DNA of 64,000 nucleotides from Amycolatopsis vastitatis (GTDB lineage: Bacteria > Actinomycetota > Actinomycetes > Mycobacteriales > Pseudonocardiaceae): assembly GCF_002234595.1 (NCBI RefSeq), contig NZ_NMUL01000021.1:62001-126000 (forward strand). Reading direction: 5' to 3'. Shown here in pieces: positions 40,129-49,684 of this stretch; the first letter of the stretch is position 1; each line of letters begins with the position of its first letter. Made by a program: the position numbers and the translations under genes. The notes under the pieces were generated by a model. That model searched no databases, was not told where the DNA came from, and worked only from the letters and a program-made list of their open reading frames with translations.

Positions 40129-43100
40129 GTGTCCGTGGACAACACCGTGACCGGGACGGCCGGCGCGGTCGTGCAGGCGAACACGATCCAGGGCGGGGTG
40201 CACTGGCACGTCGACGCGCCCGTCGAATTCCCGCAACCCCGGCAGCTTCCCGCGTCGACGCGTGACTTCGTCGGGCGCGCGGCCCAGCTCCGCGAGCTGG
40301 ACACGGTGCTCGCGAGCGACGACCGGCCGGGAACCGTCATCGTCTCCGCGACCGACGGCGCCGCGGGGATCGGGAAAACCACGCTGGCCCTGACCTGGGC
40401 GCACCGCGCCGCAGAGCGCTTCCCGGACGGTCAGCTGTACGTCAACCTGCGCGGTTTCGAACCCGCCGGTACGCCGATGCCGCCGGAGGAGGCGCTGCGT
40501 GGCTTTCTCGCCGCGTTCCGGATCCCCGCGGACACCATGCCCGCCGAGCTGCACGCGCTCGAGGCCCTGTACCGGAGCCTGCTGGCCGGACGCCGGCTCC
40601 TGATCGTCCTGGACAACGCCCGGGACAGCGAACAGGTCAGGCCGCTGCTGCCGGGCAGCCCGACCTGCGCCGTCGTCATCACGAGCCGGAACCGGCTGAC
40701 CGAACTGGTGGTGCGGGACAGCGCCCGGCTCGTCACCCTCGACATGCTGTCCCGCGACGACGCACGCGAACTCCTCGCGCGCCAGCTCGGTGACGAGCGG
40801 ATGACCGCCGAGCCGGCGGCCGTCACCTCCCTCATCCGGTCGTGTGCCGGTCTGCCCCTGGCCCTGACCATCGCCGCCGCACGCGGCGCGGCCGATCCGC
40901 AGTTTCCGCTGACCGTCCTCGCCGACGAACTCGAGGACGAGCGAAGCAGGCTCGCCGGCCTGGAAGCCGGGGACCCCCGCACCGACCTCGAGTCGGTCTT
41001 CTCGTGGTCATACCGGTCACTGTCACCGCAGGCCGCCGGATTGTTCCGCTGCCTCGGCGCGCAGCCGGGAACCGACGCCGGCCTCGAAGCGATCCGCGCC
41101 TTGACAGGCAGGTCTGCCGCGACGGCGAGAGCGCTGGTCGCCGAGCTCGTCCGGGCGAACCTCGCGGATCAGTACCTGCCGGGCCGGTACCGGATGCACG
41201 ACCTCCTCCGGCTCTACGCCCGGCACCTGAGGACCGCCGAGGATGCCGAGCCGCTGAACCGGATGCGCACCTGGTACCGCGACCGCGCGGCCGCCGCGGT
41301 TTCGTGGCTGGATCCGACGCTGGCCGTCGACCGCCACTTCCGCACGTGCAGCGAAGCGATCTCCTGGCTCGAAGCTGAGCGCGGGAACCTGGTGGCGATC
41401 GTCCTGGACGAGGGGAATCCCCGGCTCTCGGCCGAACTGGCCTGCCTGCTCTCCCCGTTCTTCCACGAACGCTCCAACTTCGACGAATGGCACCGCACCT
41501 TGACGGCCGCCTTCCGGCTGGCCGACGGAGACCGCCAAGCCGTGGTCGGCAGCCACCTGCGGCTCTTGAAAGCCGTGGTGCACACGCACGTCGACCTGGG
41601 TGACGAACAATCCGGCGACGCGCACGCTCTGGTCTACCTCGCGAAGGCTCGACTGATGTCCGGACGCGCCCGTCAAGCCCAAGAAGCCGCGACAACGGCT
41701 TTGGGCCGCCTTCGGACGCTCGGCGACCGGCGTGCCGAAGGGTGGGCCCTGCTGGTCCTCTCCGATGTGTACGGCTATCAGCTTCTGTTCGACGAAGCGA
41801 CCGATGCCCTCGAGCAGGCCTCGGAGATCTGGCGGGGGCTCGAAGATCGTTGGTTCGAAGCGGAAACGCTCATGCGGAGAGCGAAGGCGGATCGCTACCG
41901 CACCCAGGTCTCCGACGCCGTCGAATGGCTTGACCGTGCGTATGCGATCTACGACTCCTTCGGCGACTTGACCGGCAAGGCGAAAGCGGTCAGCCTTCGC
42001 GGCAGCATCGTGGGACAGTACGGCGACGCCAAACAGGCCTATGAGGCTCAGTTGCTCGCCCACCGCTTCGCAACGGACGCAGCCGACCTCCGCCTCGAAG
42101 CAGCCATTCTCGAAGAACTGTGCGTAGCGGCGAGGCAAGGGGGAAATATTGCGGCTTGCCGGGCTCACCACGACCGCTGGACGGCGGTTGCCGAAGCGCT
42201 CGGGGATCCCGAAGGGGTCATCGCCGCGTCGAGGGCCCGGGGAACGACGTACTCCCATTTCGGTGACCACACGCGCGCCGTTTCCCTCCTCCGGGAACAG
42301 CGAGAACGAGCACGCGGTCTTCGCATCGAAACCGAAGGATGGACGATCTGCGCGCTCGGGGACGCCTACTTCCGGCAGGGCCGGGTCACCGACGCACTTC
42401 GCTGTTATTCGGAATATCAGAAGCTAGTCCAAGGGCACAGCGAACTTCTGGAACACGCATTGCACGCACTCTTCGACCTGTACCGCGAAGCCGGCAACCT
42501 CGCCGACGGTATCTCCTGCGCCGAACGCCGCATCGAATTACTCCATCACAGAGGAGATCCCGGACGCGAAGGCATCGCCTGGGACGACGTGGGTTACGCC
42601 TGCTCCGACTCCGGCCGCTACCGAGAGGCCATTGCGGCGCACACCCGAGCGCTCGATCTCCGTTCAGCGATGGGCATGGATTCCTACCGGCGCGGCTGGG
42701 GTCTCGTTGATGTCGCCTGCGCGTACCTCGAGACCGGCAGGTTCGACGACGGTCTCGAGGTACTCCACACAGCTTGCTCAGTCCGCGAAAGAGCGGGAAA
42801 CTCCTTCGGGACCCATCAGGTCGTGGGCATGATAGCGAGCGCGCACATCGCCCGGCGTGACTTCGACTCCGCGCGCCCCTTCGTCGAACGAATTCTCCGG
42901 CTGCCGTTCACCGTCGACGAACCGGCAGTCGAGACCTTGCGCGGGGTATTCCGAAGCTATTCCGGCCAGTACCGGTTCGATGACGCCGAAGTGTGCTACC
43001 GGCGAGCCCTGCCGGCAGCGCGGCTTCTGGGCGACCGGAACGTGGAAACGAACCTCCGCTACATCGCGGCTGAATCGAGGCTCAAAGCGGGGCGAAGTGC

Positions 43101-44154
43101 GGAGGCTCTCGAGCTGCTCCGTCACGACCTCGACCTCGCCGAAGCGTCAACGGACTTCGCGACTGCCGTGCAGCTCCGCCTCGAGATCGCCACCGCGTTG
43201 ACCGGCCTGCGTCGACTTGGTGAAGCCGAACACGAAGTGCGGCAGGGGATCCAGGCGGCACGGGCGACGGGAAGCGCCGGTGACCACGTGTGGTTCCTGA
43301 ACCTCCGCGGCCGGATCCACCGGAAGCAGGGCCGGTTCGAGAAAGCGCGGCGAGTCCTCGCCACCGGTGTCGGCCTGGCCGATCGCCACGGCGACCTCGC
43401 GGCCAAGGCCGAACTCCTCGCGGGCCTGGCGACGACCTGCCTCGCAGCAGGCGATCCGCGGGCCGCGGCCGAGGCGCAGCGCGCGCGTCTCGAACTGGAT
43501 CGCGCCGGGGGCGACGACCGGAAGGTCGCGGTCACCCTCGCCGAGCTGTCCAGGGCGTGCGGCGCGGCCGCCGACCGGTCTTCGGCGGCCCGGTTCCTCG
43601 ACGCGGGCGTGACCTTGGCCCGGCAGCTGGAGGACCCGCGCGCCACAGCGACCGCCCTCGGCGCGTGCGCGCGAGCCGCGGAGACCCTGGGATCGTTCGC
43701 CGACGCCGCGCGATACCTCGTCGAACAGGGCGACCTCAGCCGGAAGGTGTTCGATCTGGGCGAGCAGGCGAAATCACTCTCGGACCTCGCCGAACTCCAT
43801 CGCCGCGCGAGCCACCGCGCCGAGGCGCGCGAACTCCACCAGCGGAGCCTGGACGTGCGCCGGGAGCTCGGTGACCCGCCCGGCATCGCCGACCAGCTTC
43901 GCCGGCTGGGCGTGGTCGTCGCGGAGCTCGACGAACTCGACGAGGCGGCCGGGCTGCTGACCGCCGGCTCCGCCATGGCCGGAGACCTCGGCGAGCTCGC
44001 TCGGCTCGCGGACGCCTGCCGGGCCCTCGCGGCCGTGCACGAACGCCGCGGCGACACCCGGCGAGCCGGGGAACAGCTGGCCCGATGCGGGTCGCTGTCC
44101 CGGCGGCTGGCCAGGGAGAGCCCGGCCGTCACGGCTCGGCGATGTCCAGGGTGA
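40129..44154 (+). CDS. Large STAND NTPase with TPR repeats (NB-ARC type)
   Basis: A 1341-residue protein with no DNA-binding domain. The N-terminal ~30 residues carry TVTGTAGAVVQANTIQGGVHWH, a peptide motif seen ahead of STAND NTPases in actinobacterial conflict or signalling systems. The NB-ARC region (about 45-370) has Walker A GAAGIGKTT (77-85), Walker B RLLIVLDNARD and the GLPLALTIAAARG motif. From about 440 to the end are around 20 tetratricopeptide-like repeats for sensing. It should act as an ATP-dependent switch that oligomerises on binding a partner. No effector gene is adjacent. Start is GTG 40129, with GTG 40135 as an equally good alternative after GGGAGGA. The 3' end overlaps the convergent oxidoreductase gene by 26 bp. 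Confidence 0.85.
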   Translation: MSVDNTVTGTAGAVVQANTIQGGVHWHVDAPVEFPQPRQLPASTRDFVGRAAQLRELDTVLASDDRPGTVIVSATDGAAGIGKTTLALTWAHRAAERFPDGQLYVNLRGFEPAGTPMPPEEALRGFLAAFRIPADTMPAELHALEALYRSLLAGRRLLIVLDNARDSEQVRPLLPGSPTCAVVITSRNRLTELVVRDSARLVTLDMLSRDDARELLARQLGDERMTAEPAAVTSLIRSCAGLPLALTIAAARGAADPQFPLTVLADELEDERSRLAGLEAGDPRTDLESVFSWSYRSLSPQAAGLFRCLGAQPGTDAGLEAIRALTGRSAATARALVAELVRANLADQYLPGRYRMHDLLRLYARHLRTAEDAEPLNRMRTWYRDRAAAAVSWLDPTLAVDRHFRTCSEAISWLEAERGNLVAIVLDEGNPRLSAELACLLSPFFHERSNFDEWHRTLTAAFRLADGDRQAVVGSHLRLLKAVVHTHVDLGDEQSGDAHALVYLAKARLMSGRARQAQEAATTALGRLRTLGDRRAEGWALLVLSDVYGYQLLFDEATDALEQASEIWRGLEDRWFEAETLMRRAKADRYRTQVSDAVEWLDRAYAIYDSFGDLTGKAKAVSLRGSIVGQYGDAKQAYEAQLLAHRFATDAADLRLEAAILEELCVAARQGGNIAACRAHHDRWTAVAEALGDPEGVIAASRARGTTYSHFGDHTRAVSLLREQRERARGLRIETEGWTICALGDAYFRQGRVTDALRCYSEYQKLVQGHSELLEHALHALFDLYREAGNLADGISCAERRIELLHHRGDPGREGIAWDDVGYACSDSGRYREAIAAHTRALDLRSAMGMDSYRRGWGLVDVACAYLETGRFDDGLEVLHTACSVRERAGNSFGTHQVVGMIASAHIARRDFDSARPFVERILRLPFTVDEPAVETLRGVFRSYSGQYRFDDAEVCYRRALPAARLLGDRNVETNLRYIAAESRLKAGRSAEALELLRHDLDLAEASTDFATAVQLRLEIATALTGLRRLGEAEHEVRQGIQAARATGSAGDHVWFLNLRGRIHRKQGRFEKARRVLATGVGLADRHGDLAAKAELLAGLATTCLAAGDPRAAAEAQRARLELDRAGGDDRKVAVTLAELSRACGAAADRSSAARFLDAGVTLARQLEDPRATATALGACARAAETLGSFADAARYLVEQGDLSRKVFDLGEQAKSLSDLAELHRRASHRAEARELHQRSLDVRRELGDPPGIADQLRRLGVVVAELDELDEAAGLLTAGSAMAGDLGELARLADACRALAAVHERRGDTRRAGEQLARCGSLSRRLARESPAVTARRCPG

Positions 44155-46273
44155 CTTCGGTCAGCGGACGGCCCACACACGTCAGGACGAAACCGCCGGC
44201 CTGCTGCTCGGGGGTCAGGCAGTTCGGCCCGTCCATGGCGACCTCGCCGCCGCGGAGCTTCACCATGCAGTCCCCGCAGTTGCCGACCGTGCACGAGTAC
44301 GGCATCGGCAGCCCGGCCGCCAGCCCGGCGTCGAGCAGGGTCTGGCCGGGCTCGACCACCGGGGAACCGACCTCGCGCGGCCCGTCCTCGACGATCATCT
44401 TCCGCGGCACGGTGACCACGGTGGTCACGTCCGCCCCGCTGGTGTAGCGCTCCTGGTGCACGTGCTCGCCCGGCACGCCGCGTTCGGCCAGGACCTTCCG
44501 GACCAGGTCCATGAACGGCTCGGGCCCGCACACGTAGTACCGGGCCTCTTCCGACGGCCGCAGCCCGGCGAGCCAGTCGTGCGCTCCGGCGGCGTCGAGC
44601 CGTCCGTGCTCCCGGGTCAGGACCGGGGTGACCGTCAGCCGTTCCGGATGTCCCTGCGCCAGCCGGGAAAGCTCGCCGGCGAAGATCATCTCCGTCTCGC
44701 TGCGGCTGCTGTGGAGGAGCGCGATCCGGCCGGTCGACGGCGCCGCCAGAAGGGTGCGGATCATGCTCATCATCGGCGTGACCCCGCTGCCCGCGGCGAT
44801 CAGGACGACCTCGTGCGCCGCCGCCGGGTCGACGTGGAACGCTCCCGAAGGACCGCGCACGAACAGCCGGTCGCCGGCACGCAGGTGCCGGTGGACGTGG
44901 GCCGAGAACCGGCCGCCGTCGACGTGCTTGACCGTGACCTCCAGCCGTGGCGCCCCGGGCGCCGACGACGCCGAGTACGCGCGGCGCACCGGCCGGCCGT
45001 CGATGTCGGTCACCAGCGTGAAGAACTGCCCGGGCCGGAAGTCGAAGGAGCCCGGGCGCCCGGCGTCTTCCAGTACGAGCGTGACCGCGCTGGGAGTCTC
45101 TTGGCGCACCTCGACGATCCGCACCTCCCGCAGGGGATTCGCCGCCGCGGGCCCGGCGGCGGACCGCCGTGAACGGGTCTCGACGTCCTCGTAGCCTTCC
45201 TTCCGCAACCCGGACCGGTACGTGCGGTTGATCACCGGCCGCAGCATCCGGCCGATCCCCGGGATCTTCGTGACGACCTTGAGCAGGCGGCCGAGCAGAC
45301 CGGCATCGGCCATGTTCGCGGCGAGGTGGTTTCCGGCCACGGCCATCAGGTCCGGCACCTCGCCGGGCCCGGGGCGGGCCGCGGTCCACACGCGCGAGCG
45401 GGCGAGGGCGTCACTGGCGGTCACTTCGGCGTGTTCGACGTCGATGAGCAGCGCCGCGTGCGGCGGTGTCCCGCGCAACGCCATCGTCTCCAGCAACGCG
45501 GGATCGTCGGTGATCGAACCCCGGCCACGCACGTGCAGCACGCCGGTCCGGCCCGGGACGAGGGCGGCGAAGGAAAGCCGGTCGTCCCGGAGGAGGTTGT
45601 ACAGGCTGTCCGCGCGCTTGTTGCCCTTCCGGTCCGGGATGACGAGCGTGCGGCCGTCGAGGATCCGCGCGACGGCCTGCCGGTCACCGCGCGGACTGGT
45701 GTCGGCGCCGCCGGAGTCGTCCCAAGTGGACAGAGCCAGGAACGGGGCCGCGGCGAGGAACTCCGCGACGCCGGGGTTGCCCAACGGACCCTCGCCCCAG
45801 ACCTCGGGTACCGGCCCGGCGGGCGCGGGCGGCTGCCACAGGCGGGAGCGGATGACCGCCTGCGCACAGTGCACGTAGGCCTCCTGGACGTCCACGAACG
45901 TCTCGGCACCCTTCCGTTTGGCCACGGAACCGTTGACGCGCAACACTTCCCCGACGCCCGGCAGGAGGAAGACGAACGAAACCGGGCCGTGCGCCTCGCC
46001 GTCGGGCAGGGTGAACGACATGCGCGTGGGCGAGTGCACGCGGACGAACCCCGGCGTGCCACCGACGAACGTCGTGCGGCTGACGCCACCGGCATCGCGG
46101 TAGCCGAAGGCCGCGAGCGGGCAGTGCGCCAGGACGTCCCGGCAGCCTTCGTCGAGGGCGCCGACCTGCTTCAGCATGATCATCGACGGCGGCTTGCCCA
46201 GGATCGCCTCGACCTCGCCGGCCGTCGTGATGCGCGGGAGCGCGCTCACCGAAGTCTTGTTTTCGCTGCTCAC
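44129..46273 (-). CDS. PPOX-type flavoprotein fused to FAD/NAD(P) reductase and 2Fe-2S ferredoxin
   Basis: A 714-residue fusion. Residues about 30-330 hold pyridoxamine-phosphate-oxidase-like split-barrel sequence (TTFVGGTPGFVRVHSPTRMSFTLPDG; ALSTWDDSGGADTSPRGD). Residues about 380-620 are a ferredoxin-reductase unit with the FAD motif RRAYSASSAPG and the NAD(P) motif VLIAAGSGVTPMMSMIR plus YYVCGPEPFMD. Residues 630-714 are a plant-type 2Fe-2S ferredoxin with Cys661, 666, 669 and 699. Electrons can flow from NAD(P)H through FAD to the cluster, perhaps to the split-barrel domain. The substrate is unknown; related fusions occur near nitroaromatic or heme-handling genes. The GTG start is divergent from a TetR gene with an operator between them. 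Confidence 0.85.
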   Translation of the reverse strand: MSSENKTSVSALPRITTAGEVEAILGKPPSMIMLKQVGALDEGCRDVLAHCPLAAFGYRDAGGVSRTTFVGGTPGFVRVHSPTRMSFTLPDGEAHGPVSFVFLLPGVGEVLRVNGSVAKRKGAETFVDVQEAYVHCAQAVIRSRLWQPPAPAGPVPEVWGEGPLGNPGVAEFLAAAPFLALSTWDDSGGADTSPRGDRQAVARILDGRTLVIPDRKGNKRADSLYNLLRDDRLSFAALVPGRTGVLHVRGRGSITDDPALLETMALRGTPPHAALLIDVEHAEVTASDALARSRVWTAARPGPGEVPDLMAVAGNHLAANMADAGLLGRLLKVVTKIPGIGRMLRPVINRTYRSGLRKEGYEDVETRSRRSAAGPAAANPLREVRIVEVRQETPSAVTLVLEDAGRPGSFDFRPGQFFTLVTDIDGRPVRRAYSASSAPGAPRLEVTVKHVDGGRFSAHVHRHLRAGDRLFVRGPSGAFHVDPAAAHEVVLIAAGSGVTPMMSMIRTLLAAPSTGRIALLHSSRSETEMIFAGELSRLAQGHPERLTVTPVLTREHGRLDAAGAHDWLAGLRPSEEARYYVCGPEPFMDLVRKVLAERGVPGEHVHQERYTSGADVTTVVTVPRKMIVEDGPREVGSPVVEPGQTLLDAGLAAGLPMPYSCTVGNCGDCMVKLRGGEVAMDGPNCLTPEQQAGGFVLTCVGRPLTEVTLDIAEP

Positions 46274-46277
46274 CGCA

Positions 46278-46293
46278 CTATTATGAGTAATAG
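46278..46293. promoter_or_regulatory. Inverted repeat CTATTA-TGAG-TAATAG, putative TetR operator
   Basis: A perfect dyad (46278-46283 and 46288-46293) 5 bp upstream of the oxidoreductase start, followed by a second GAGTA...TACTC pair (46286-46290 and about 46307-46311). The location between the divergent oxidoreductase and tetR genes fits autoregulated repression. Confidence 0.6.
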
Positions 46294-46340
46294 CTCAGAT
46301 ACTTGCTACTCGCTTTTGCCGCCCTTGGAGGAGACCAGGG

Positions 46341-46961
46341 ATGCCCACCGGAAACCGTCGCTTGGAGCCACGTCGGAAGCCCCGCCAGGTGCGCGCCGAA
46401 CTCACGCGCGAGCGCATCCTCACCGCGGCTGCTCACGTTTTCGCCGACCACGGCTACGCCGCCGGCACCACCAACCGCATCGCCGAGCGCGCCCGCATCT
46501 CCATCGGCTCGCTGTACCAGTACTTCCCCAACAAGGACGCCATCCTCGCCGAGCTCCTGATCCGGCACGTCGACCGCGGCACCTGGACCGGCGCCGACGA
46601 ACTCGACTTCTCGCCCGGGACGCTGGAGACGACGGTCCGGGCGCTCGTCCGCGACGCGATCGACAACCACGACGACGATCCCCAGCTGCTCCGGGTGATG
46701 ATCGAGGAGCTGCCGGCCTCCCGCGAGCTGCGCGACACGATGGACCGGCACGGAAAGCTGCGCACGGCCCAGGTCCGCGACGTCCTCCTCCGGCACCCCG
46801 ACGTCCACGTGGGCGACGCGGGCGTCGCCGCTGATCTCATCCTGTTCACCGTCGAGATCAACACGCACAGGTTCATGGCCGCCCCGCGAACCGTCCCCGT
46901 CGAGACGTTCGAGAACGAGCTGGTCGCGATGGTGACCCGCTACCTGCGCGGGGACCAGTGA
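46341..46961 (+). CDS. TetR/AcrR-family transcriptional regulator
   Basis: A 206-residue protein. The HTH (about 20-65) reads RERILTAAAHVFADHGYAAGTTNRIAERARISIGSLYQYFPNKDAILAELL, the standard TetR DNA-binding signature. The C-terminal ligand domain contains LRVMIEELPASRELRDTMD, typical of TetR_C family members that follow such helices. The ATG at 46341 follows GGAGGAG. It is divergent from the PPOX-reductase-ferredoxin fusion and the intergenic dyads are suitable operators, so it probably represses that gene and itself until a small molecule or oxidised substrate is present. Confidence 0.93.
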   Translation: MPTGNRRLEPRRKPRQVRAELTRERILTAAAHVFADHGYAAGTTNRIAERARISIGSLYQYFPNKDAILAELLIRHVDRGTWTGADELDFSPGTLETTVRALVRDAIDNHDDDPQLLRVMIEELPASRELRDTMDRHGKLRTAQVRDVLLRHPDVHVGDAGVAADLILFTVEINTHRFMAAPRTVPVETFENELVAMVTRYLRGDQ

Positions 46962-47022
46962 CGCAGCCCGGCGAACTCCCGCTGCTTGTCGGCGGGCATC
47001 GTCCCGATCACGGCGAAGGCCG

Positions 47023-47910
47023 CTAGCTCAGCACCGCCACGATCCGGGTGCCGGGCGCAAACGCCCCGGCCTCGATGCGGGCGAACAAGCCGTAAAGCAT
47101 CTTGGCCTCGTACACCCGGTCGGGCGTGATCCCGTGGCGAGCACTGAAGTCGGCGATGAAAGCGTCCAGCTCCGGCTTGCGCTTGGCATAGCCGCCGAAG
47201 TGGAAGTCGTACTCGATGGCCCAGTTCGACGTCACCTCGCCGACGGCTTCGCGCTGCAGCCGCCGCACTTCGTCGTCCAAGAACTGACCGCCCTTGAGCA
47301 CCGCGAAGCCGAGGACACGCTGCTCCACGCCGAGGCCGGCTGCGATTCCGGCCAGGGTGCCGCCAGTGCCGCAGGCGCAAGCGATGACATCGAACTCCGT
47401 CGTGATCTCGGTGGTCAGCTCGGCGCAGCCCCGCACTGCCAGGCCGTTGCTGCCGCCTTCGGGCAAGACGTAGCACGGGCCGAACTGCTCCGACAGCTGC
47501 GCGAGCACGTCCGGCTCGGTCTTGCGGCGGTAGGTGGCGCGGTCGAGGTAGGTCAGCACCATGCCGCGGCTGGTGGCGTAGGCCAAGGAGTCGTTGAGCG
47601 GCAGGTGCTCCTCACCACGGATCACCCCGACGGTCTCGAAGCCCAAGTAGTGACCGGCAGCAGCAGTCGCCCGGATGTGGTTGGAGAACGCCCCGCCGAA
47701 CGTCAGGAGCCGACCGAAGCCGTGCTCCCGGGCCGCCTCGAGGTTGTAGCGCAGCTTGCGCCATTTGTTCCCCGGCACTTCGGGATGGATGAGGTCGTCG
47801 CGCTTGAGCAGCAGTTCGACGCCGTACGGCTCCAGCCGCTGGTCCCGCAGCCCGACGAGCGGCGACGGCAGGCGCACGAGCTCTGCCAGGTCGCCCTCGC
47901 CGAGGTTCAC
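47023..47910 (-). CDS. PLP-dependent D-cysteine desulfhydrase/ACC deaminase-family enzyme
   Basis: A 295-residue fold-type II PLP enzyme of usual family length. It has the PLP-lysine motif PGNKWRKLRYN, the phosphate-binding CGTGGTLAGIAAGL, and LTFGGAFSNHIRATAAAGHYLG, where the Ser-Asn-His segment faces the substrate. Family members deaminate 1-aminocyclopropane-1-carboxylate or desulfurise D-cysteine. Residue-level discrimination between the two is not safe by eye. The GTG at 47910 lies 21 bp after the stop of a class V aminotransferase gene on the same strand, so the pair is probably an operon handling cysteine-like substrates. Confidence 0.88.
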   Translation of the reverse strand: MNLGEGDLAELVRLPSPLVGLRDQRLEPYGVELLLKRDDLIHPEVPGNKWRKLRYNLEAAREHGFGRLLTFGGAFSNHIRATAAAGHYLGFETVGVIRGEEHLPLNDSLAYATSRGMVLTYLDRATYRRKTEPDVLAQLSEQFGPCYVLPEGGSNGLAVRGCAELTTEITTEFDVIACACGTGGTLAGIAAGLGVEQRVLGFAVLKGGQFLDDEVRRLQREAVGEVTSNWAIEYDFHFGGYAKRKPELDAFIADFSARHGITPDRVYEAKMLYGLFARIEAGAFAPGTRIVAVLS

Positions 47911-47931
47911 GCAGGTCAGCGTAGTGGCAGT

Positions 47932-49617
47932 TCATGACCCCCCAGCGGCCGCCACGCACTCCGGCGGCAGCTCGAACCACTGCGCGTCCTCGAAGCCGCC
48001 GGCCGCCCGGCCGGGCTCCGGGCCGCTCGCCGCGCCCAAGATCCGGTCCGCGTCTTCGAGCTGTGCCGGCAAAGCGGTCTCCGGCAGCGTGTCCTCGGCG
48101 GGCGGCTGGCGCACACCGTCCGCGGTGTACCGCAGGCCGGACAAGCTCAGCCGGGGTTCCGTCGCGCGGTGGTGGCGCCACCGGCCGGTCACCGGGTCGA
48201 ACCGGTAGTCCGGCAGCAACCGCCACCCCCGCGCCGCGACCTGGCGCACCGCCTCGATCACGTAGCCGGCCACCGCGTCGGACATCGTGTAGTCGAAGCT
48301 GATCCGCACCCAGCCCGGCTTGCCGCCTTCCCGGCCGGCGAGCACCTCGTCCCGGAACCGCCGCGAGCGGTCCGGGCCGATCCCGAGCAGCCGGTGGCCG
48401 TAGGGGCCGGCGCAGGAACAGCCACCGCGGACCTGGATGCCGTACAGGTCGTTGAGCAACGCCACCACGTAGTTGTGGTGCAACAGCTTCCCGCTCGGGC
48501 CGCGCACCAGCAGCGACACGATGGCCACCCGGTCGGCGCCGGAGTTGCCGAGCACCTGGAGGTTCGGCTCGGCCGACCACGAGGCGAGGGCGCGCCGCAG
48601 CACCGCCTGCTCCCGTTCGCGGACGGCCTCGACGCCGACCGCCTGCTGCAGGCCGAACACCAGCCCCGCCCGGACGGATTCGACGATCGCCGGCGTACCG
48701 CCTTCCTCGCGGTGCGCGGCATCGCCGATGTAGTGGTGGTCCGTCGCGCTGACGTAGTCCACGGTGCCGCCACCGGGCACGCTCGGCACGCGGTTCGCCA
48801 GCAGTTCCCGGCGCACCACCAGCACCCCCGGGGTGCCGGGACCTCCGGCGAACTTGTGCGGCGACAGGAAGATCGCGTCCTTGGCGGAACGTCCCCCGTG
48901 GTCCATGCGCACGCCTCCGTGCGGCGCGGCCGCCGCGCAGTCCCAGAACGCGAGAGCGCCGTGCGCGTGCAGGACGTCGGTGATCGCCGCGGTGTCGGTG
49001 AGGACGCCGGTCACGTTCGACGCCGCGGAGAACGACCCGATCTTCAGCGGCCGGGCGGCGTGGCGGGCCAGTTCGTCACGCAACGCGGGCAGGGACACGT
49101 GGCCGTCGGCGTCCTCCGGGATCGTGACCACGTCGCAGATCGATTCCCGCCACAGGAGCTCGTTGGAGTGGTGCTCGTAGGGGCCGAGGAAGACGACCGG
49201 CCGGTCCTCGGGAGCGATCGCGCCGGCCAGGCGGTCCGCCAGCGCGGCCGGGATGCGCAGGCCGAGGATGGTGATCAGCTTGTCGATGGCGCCCGTGGAG
49301 CCCGAGCCGGTGAAGACGACGACCGTGTCCTCGCCGCCGCCGACGGCGTCCCGGATCACCGAACGGGCTTCCTCGCGCAGCGCGGTGGTCTGCGCCGCGG
49401 TGGCCGAGGAATCGCTGTGGGTGTTGGCGTACCAGGGAAGGACGTGGTCGCGGACGAAGTCTTCGATGAACGAGACAGCGCGTCCGGACGCGGTGAAGTC
49501 TGCGTAGGTCACGCGGCGGCGGCCGAAGGGGCCGGCCATCGCCAGGTCGTCACCGATGATCGACTGCCGCACCTTTCGCATCAGCGCGTTCTCCGCCACC
49601 GTTCCATTGGAGGACAC
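47932..49617 (-). CDS. Class V aminotransferase / cysteine-desulfurase-like PLP enzyme, extended C-terminus
   Basis: A 561-residue fold-type I PLP protein, about 150 longer than SufS/IscS. Motifs include VTYADFTASGRAVSFIEDF, VFTGSGSTGAIDKLI, GPYEHHSNELLWRE, WDCAAAAPHGG and the PLP-lysine SPHKFAGGPGTPGVLV. VRGGCSCAGPYGHRLLG supplies a Cys where desulfurases keep their persulfide Cys. The extra C-terminal ~100 residues (from LPDYRFDPVTGRWRHH) are low-complexity and unrecognised. It may release sulfur from cysteine or act on a related amino acid. GTG 49617 is the chosen start. It shares an operon with the D-cysteine desulfhydrase-like gene. Confidence 0.85.
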   Translation of the reverse strand: MSSNGTVAENALMRKVRQSIIGDDLAMAGPFGRRRVTYADFTASGRAVSFIEDFVRDHVLPWYANTHSDSSATAAQTTALREEARSVIRDAVGGGEDTVVVFTGSGSTGAIDKLITILGLRIPAALADRLAGAIAPEDRPVVFLGPYEHHSNELLWRESICDVVTIPEDADGHVSLPALRDELARHAARPLKIGSFSAASNVTGVLTDTAAITDVLHAHGALAFWDCAAAAPHGGVRMDHGGRSAKDAIFLSPHKFAGGPGTPGVLVVRRELLANRVPSVPGGGTVDYVSATDHHYIGDAAHREEGGTPAIVESVRAGLVFGLQQAVGVEAVREREQAVLRRALASWSAEPNLQVLGNSGADRVAIVSLLVRGPSGKLLHHNYVVALLNDLYGIQVRGGCSCAGPYGHRLLGIGPDRSRRFRDEVLAGREGGKPGWVRISFDYTMSDAVAGYVIEAVRQVAARGWRLLPDYRFDPVTGRWRHHRATEPRLSLSGLRYTADGVRQPPAEDTLPETALPAQLEDADRILGAASGPEPGRAAGGFEDAQWFELPPECVAAAGGS

Positions 49618-49684
49618 CCGACGGCCGGGCGGCAGAGGAAAACGGGCAGTTCTCGTGGCCTGACGTGCTCCGGGCCGGAGTGGA

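Noticed and set aside
47010..47025. CCGCTAGCTCAGC, reminiscent of a tRNA D-arm sequence
   Set aside because: No acceptor stem, anticodon arm or T-arm can be built around it. It is coding end and intergenic sequence.
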